From Pontederia crassipes (taxonomy: Eukaryota > Streptophyta > Magnoliopsida > Commelinales > Pontederiaceae), in NCBI GenBank assembly GCA_030549335.1, contig CM060196.1, positions 11,981,501-12,045,500 of the forward strand: a stretch of 64,000 bases of DNA, read 5' to 3'. Shown here in pieces: positions 60,860-64,000 of this stretch; within the stretch, counting starts at the first letter, position 1; each line of letters opens with the position of its first letter. The notes beneath the pieces were generated by a model. The model was not told the origin of the DNA. It ran no database searches and saw only the letters and a list, made by a program, of their open reading frames with translations. A program made the position numbers and the translations under genes.

Positions 60860-61734
60860 AGAGGATGCTGCCATTAGAACAATATTTTTAGTAAGTGAAG
60901 GGAACTGAGAAATGTGGAAGTAATTGACAATTTAACGCATTTGTTTAGTTTTTTTTTTTCGATGATAATTCGACAGTCAAAAGTCATTCTAGAAGTATAT
61001 TTTTCTGACATTTTATTTTACTGTCCAAACATTTGGTTAGTACTTTAAATCGCCACTTGATTCTCTGGAAATTACTTTTCAATGTGAATTTGATGTTTCT
61101 CCACCTCAAAAAAAAAAAAAACATCCAAACACTCATAAAGAACCTTCATAAAAATTCAAGAAAACTGTATGAACGGGGCCTCATTATTAATTATTTGGTG
61201 AATGCATTCTGTTTAGACGGCACTGCAAGGACTAGAGTAAATTGATAGACCTATCATTCAATTGCAGTATACTACATCATATAAACAAACAATATACTTA
61301 TTTCACCCTTTTAATTAGTACTACACAATTCATGTGGTTTACCCGTCTTGGACATTAAGCTGGTCATCTTAGATGAGTACCCATCACAATATTTTCTCAT
61401 GTACTGTGATTTGTACTTAATTAAAGCGAAAGAGGGAAACAGGGAAAAAGAAACTTTCAAAAAATGTACTTGAAGCTGATTTTTCAATTGGTATCAGTTG
61501 ACCATCAATTGAGTCCCATGCATGGATTGATTTTAGCGATGCAAATTAATGAAATAATTCATCATGTGGGAGCTCCAGCTACTTGAGCTTAATAAGTTTC
61601 TTTTTTTCTTTTGGTGCTAAATCCGTACTTTACTTTTGCTCACACAACAAATATTTATATTGGGCAAAGCATAGAACATCCGATGATCTCGAAGGGGGAA
61701 GTGCAGATAGAACAACAATTGTCAAAACCTTTTT
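60860..61734. other. Upstream region of the LEA_2 gene, no further gene seen
   Basis: AT-rich to mixed, with TTGAC-type sequences (for example near 60925 and 61498) that resemble W-box cores; no coding frame supported. Confidence 0.4.
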
Positions 61735-62035
61735 TTTAAGGGTTAGTTTCATAAATTATTCCTAAACTATCACAATTTTTTACGTCTTTTCACGTCTAAC
61801 TCTCAATTAAGAACTTTTTTACCCCTAAAATACCATGATTTCTTCAATTTGATCATTCCGTCAAATTTTTTATTAACTTCGATGTGAAAAGTCGAAGCTA
61901 TCCTCTAATAACACATCAAATAAAAAAATAAAAAGAATAAATCACCGTCGACAACGGAAAAGGGGTGGGGGAGGGGGCACTGCCGTCGGCGGGGGCCTCA
62001 CAAGCGACGACCAGCGACGTGGGGGAGGGGGGCTG
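61735..62035. mobile_element. Truncated MITE-like segment cut by an LTR element
   Basis: Begins AAGGGTTAGTTTCATAAATTATTCC and passes into a GC-rich stretch (61943-62035) of the kind found in the centres of the Mutator-like elements here. The matching right arm is absent; the sequence stops where TGTAACGCCCCC begins. Tentative. Confidence 0.35.
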
Positions 62036-62959
62036 TAACGCCCCCAAAATGTATTAAAATTTTTGCCGAACTCTGGACGGCATTACATCGATCTTAACTT
62101 TGACCTAATTTCATAAACCTTTGCAGCGGAAACATAATATATTAACTTAAAACTTAATCATCAATAACAGCGGAAGACTTTATGGATAATTAAAATAAAA
62201 ATGCAAGATAACATAATCTGGCCCATAGGCCTAGTAGGCTCTAACGTATACCCAACAATAAGTTCTTACAACATAATGAGTTCAAGTAAATTGCATGACT
62301 CCATAAGGCCCATAAGTCATACATAACAGACTCTTACAAGAGTTCAACATATGACATAACATAAGAAAGATAACTTGGGCCATAGTCCGACTCGTCCATG
62401 TGCAATGTTTTCGTCAAGAGACCTTCATCGCCGAACCTAAACCTCGTCCATACCTGCACGGATCCATGGGGTGCAGGGGATTTCTCCCGTTAGAGTGTGT
62501 TGAGGCCCATGCATGCTATGACCTTATAACATAATCTCTATATGTTATGACATATGCATATCATCATCATGGAACATAAATCATATGCATACTATGAGCT
62601 ACTTATGCATATTACATGGCATGTGATCATATCATCATGACAATATAAGATAACAAGTAACATCATAATCTTTATGTCGCACATATCATAACTTATCATC
62701 ATGCTAATGCATACTATAATCTTATCTTACTTTACTTTAGCATCTTTCATCATATCATGATATAATGTGACAAGTGGACATTTACATGGCATTCTCATAG
62801 GTGCATACTTCTTTAATATCTTTACTTTATATCCCAAGTCATTCATCATTCATCTTTACTTAAATACTTTCTTATTTTGTTTAATTGGGAAGACCATGTT
62901 GAAGCTCAAGGGAAAAATGACTAGCTAGGCCAATACATTGGGGTCGCGGGAAGCCAATA

Positions 62960-63121
62960 GAGACGCCACACTAGGGGTGGAACTCGCCTCCTGGGACCGC
63001 GGATGCTTAATTTGAGACGCCACACTAGGGGTGGAACTCGCCTCAACTTATGGAAACGCCACACTAGGGGTGGAACTAGTTTCCCCGAGAAATGCCGCCA
63101 CTAGGGGGCGGAACTCATTTC
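62960..63121. repeat. Four hairpin units with co-varying stems
   Basis: Units at 62960-62990, 63014-63044, 63052-63084 and 63089-63121 share the core CCACACTAGGGGTGGAAC. Outer arms are GAGACG/CGCCTC in units 1 and 2 (one mismatch), GGAAAC/GTTTCC in unit 3 and GAAATG/CATTTC in unit 4. The inner arm changes from CCAC/GTGG to CCGCC/GGCGG in unit 4. Loop ACTAGG is constant. Confidence 0.85.
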
Positions 63122-63289
63122 CCCTTTCCTTAATTGCAACAAGTCACCTTCACGCCAATCCGTCTTTTACTTATTTTCATCAATACATACAATCAGTCAC
63201 ACATGTTGCTTGTTTTAATTCTATTTAAGGTCATACATACTTCAAATCATACTATGTGTGATCATTCAAATATCGCAAATCAACCTTCA

Positions 63290-63870
63290 GAACGGACGAC
63301 CGTTTTGGGTAATGGTCGACCATTGGTAGAGTATCGGTCGACCGGTCGGGTTATCAGTCGACCGTTATGGTCCATTCGGACGACCGAAATCAGATTTCGA
63401 TTCGTCCGCTAATCACAGAATGTGACACTCTTCTATATCAAACGACCGTTATTAAATCGGTCGACCGCTCATGGGTCCTTCGGACGACCGAAAATGGATT
63501 TCAGTTCGACCGCTAATCACAGAATGTGACCTTCTCTTAAATCGGACGATCGCTCGATAATCGGTCGACCGATACTGGTCCTTTCGGACGTCCGAAAATG
63601 AATTTCGGATCGTCCGTTAATCACAGAATGCGTTGAACATTTCGACGACACGTATCGGACGACCGTTATTACATCGGTCGACTATTATATTGCTATCGGG
63701 CGACCGAGACAGGGTGTCTGGTCGATCGCTATTCACAGAATGTTCCGACCATTCTAAAACGGGCGACCATTATAGAACCGATTGACCATTGGGCAGAGTT
63801 TTATACTATGATGATCTCCAGAACGGTCGACCGATACATTATCGGTCGCCCGTTATGGACCGACAGATAC
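63290..63870. repeat. Tandem array of about 104-bp units packed with palindromes
   Basis: The marker AATCACAGAATG starts at 63411, 63515 and 63619, and a variant ATTCACAGAATG at 63731, giving periods of 104, 104 and 112 bp. Each unit has sites built on GGTCGACC or GGACG(A/T)CC, including perfect palindromes AATGGTCGACCATT (63311-63324), ATCGGTCGACCGAT (63560-63573) and TTTCGGACGTCCGAAA (63582-63597). Confidence 0.85.
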
Positions 63871-64000
63871 ACGATTTTTATACTATTTCACTCTAAATCT
63901 TTCATACAATAAGATATTGAACACATACATGATTCCAAACATCATATAAGGCATTTTTTAGCATTCTTGGCAATTTAATCATGAATATAATAAGGTTTTC

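Larger units (their letters stand above)
62036..64000. mobile_element. Probable LTR retroelement terminus running off the right edge
   Basis: Starts abruptly with TGTAACGCCCCCAAAATG, an LTR-like TG edge (CGTTACA on the other strand). No primer binding site is seen on its left, so this is an outer edge. The body has the GCAGCGGAAACATAAT type of sequence common in Ty3 LTRs of plants, which would favour minus orientation. No coding region is seen. It carries a hairpin array and a palindrome-rich tandem array. Whether it is a solo LTR or one end of an element cannot be told from the window. Confidence 0.45.

Noticed and set aside
60270-60861. Plus-strand frames opposite the LEA_2 gene
   Set aside because: Antisense shadows of a GC-rich coding region with low-complexity Gly/Asp/Arg products.
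62960-63121. CRISPR-like array of short repeats
   Set aside because: The repeats are hairpins with changing arms and irregular short gaps, in a plant retroelement context. There are no regular spacers and no cas genes.

Overview
This window is nuclear DNA from a flowering plant. The host genes have very GC-rich coding exons (proline, alanine and aspartate tracts, strong codon-position GC bias) set in AT-rich intergenic DNA full of nested transposons. That contrast favours a monocot; the Ty3 chromovirus resembles the Galadriel clade, which occurs in bananas among others. The exact lineage is inference. No bacterial, organellar, rRNA, tRNA or CRISPR feature was seen.

Four host genes are supported. 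(1) 411-648, minus: first exon of a reticulon-like protein (RTNLB), with the rest beyond the left edge. (2) 25030-25617, plus: an intact, intronless RING-H2 E3 ligase of the ATL67 type. (3) 43323-44819, plus: a two-exon membrane-associated kinase regulator (MAKR2-like), with TATA box and AATAAA signal. (4) 60165-60776, minus: an intact LEA_2/NDR1-HIN1-like membrane protein. They do not form an operon or a visible pathway. All four are membrane-linked: ER shaping, ubiquitination at membranes, receptor-kinase regulation, and stress or defence.

Most of the rest is mobile DNA. 3912-9611 is a broken Ty3/gypsy chromovirus (minus). 10769-13386 holds two copies of a TIR element flanking a TRIM-like LTR pair and a GC-rich fragment. 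13945-21761 is a non-coding Copia-type LTR element (plus). Its left LTR was invaded by a broken Copia element (14250-19193, 5-bp target duplication) and its right LTR by a hAT-type element (20847-21487, perfect 8-bp duplication). Two more copies of that hAT family lie at 28875-29276 and 52685-53139, and an unrelated hAT-like element with a perfect 8-bp duplication at 28177-28756. A decayed LINE occupies about 29285-32009. A Harbinger-like element (35385-36538) contains a long-TIR Mutator-like element with a 47-bp minisatellite and G19 and G27 runs. A second Mutator-like element (48306-48786) has a perfect 9-bp duplication. A probable non-autonomous Helitron (55490-60011) carries a tandem array of about 290 bp units.

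The right end (62036 to the edge) looks like part of an LTR retroelement. It holds the most unusual structure here: four short hairpin units whose stems differ in sequence yet stay paired (62960-63121), followed by a tandem array of about 104 bp units packed with variable but perfect palindromes centred on GGTCGACC or GGACGTCC (63290-63870). Co-varying arms also occur in a hairpin of the two gypsy LTRs. These three cases of preserved pairing despite sequence change are the leads most worth testing.
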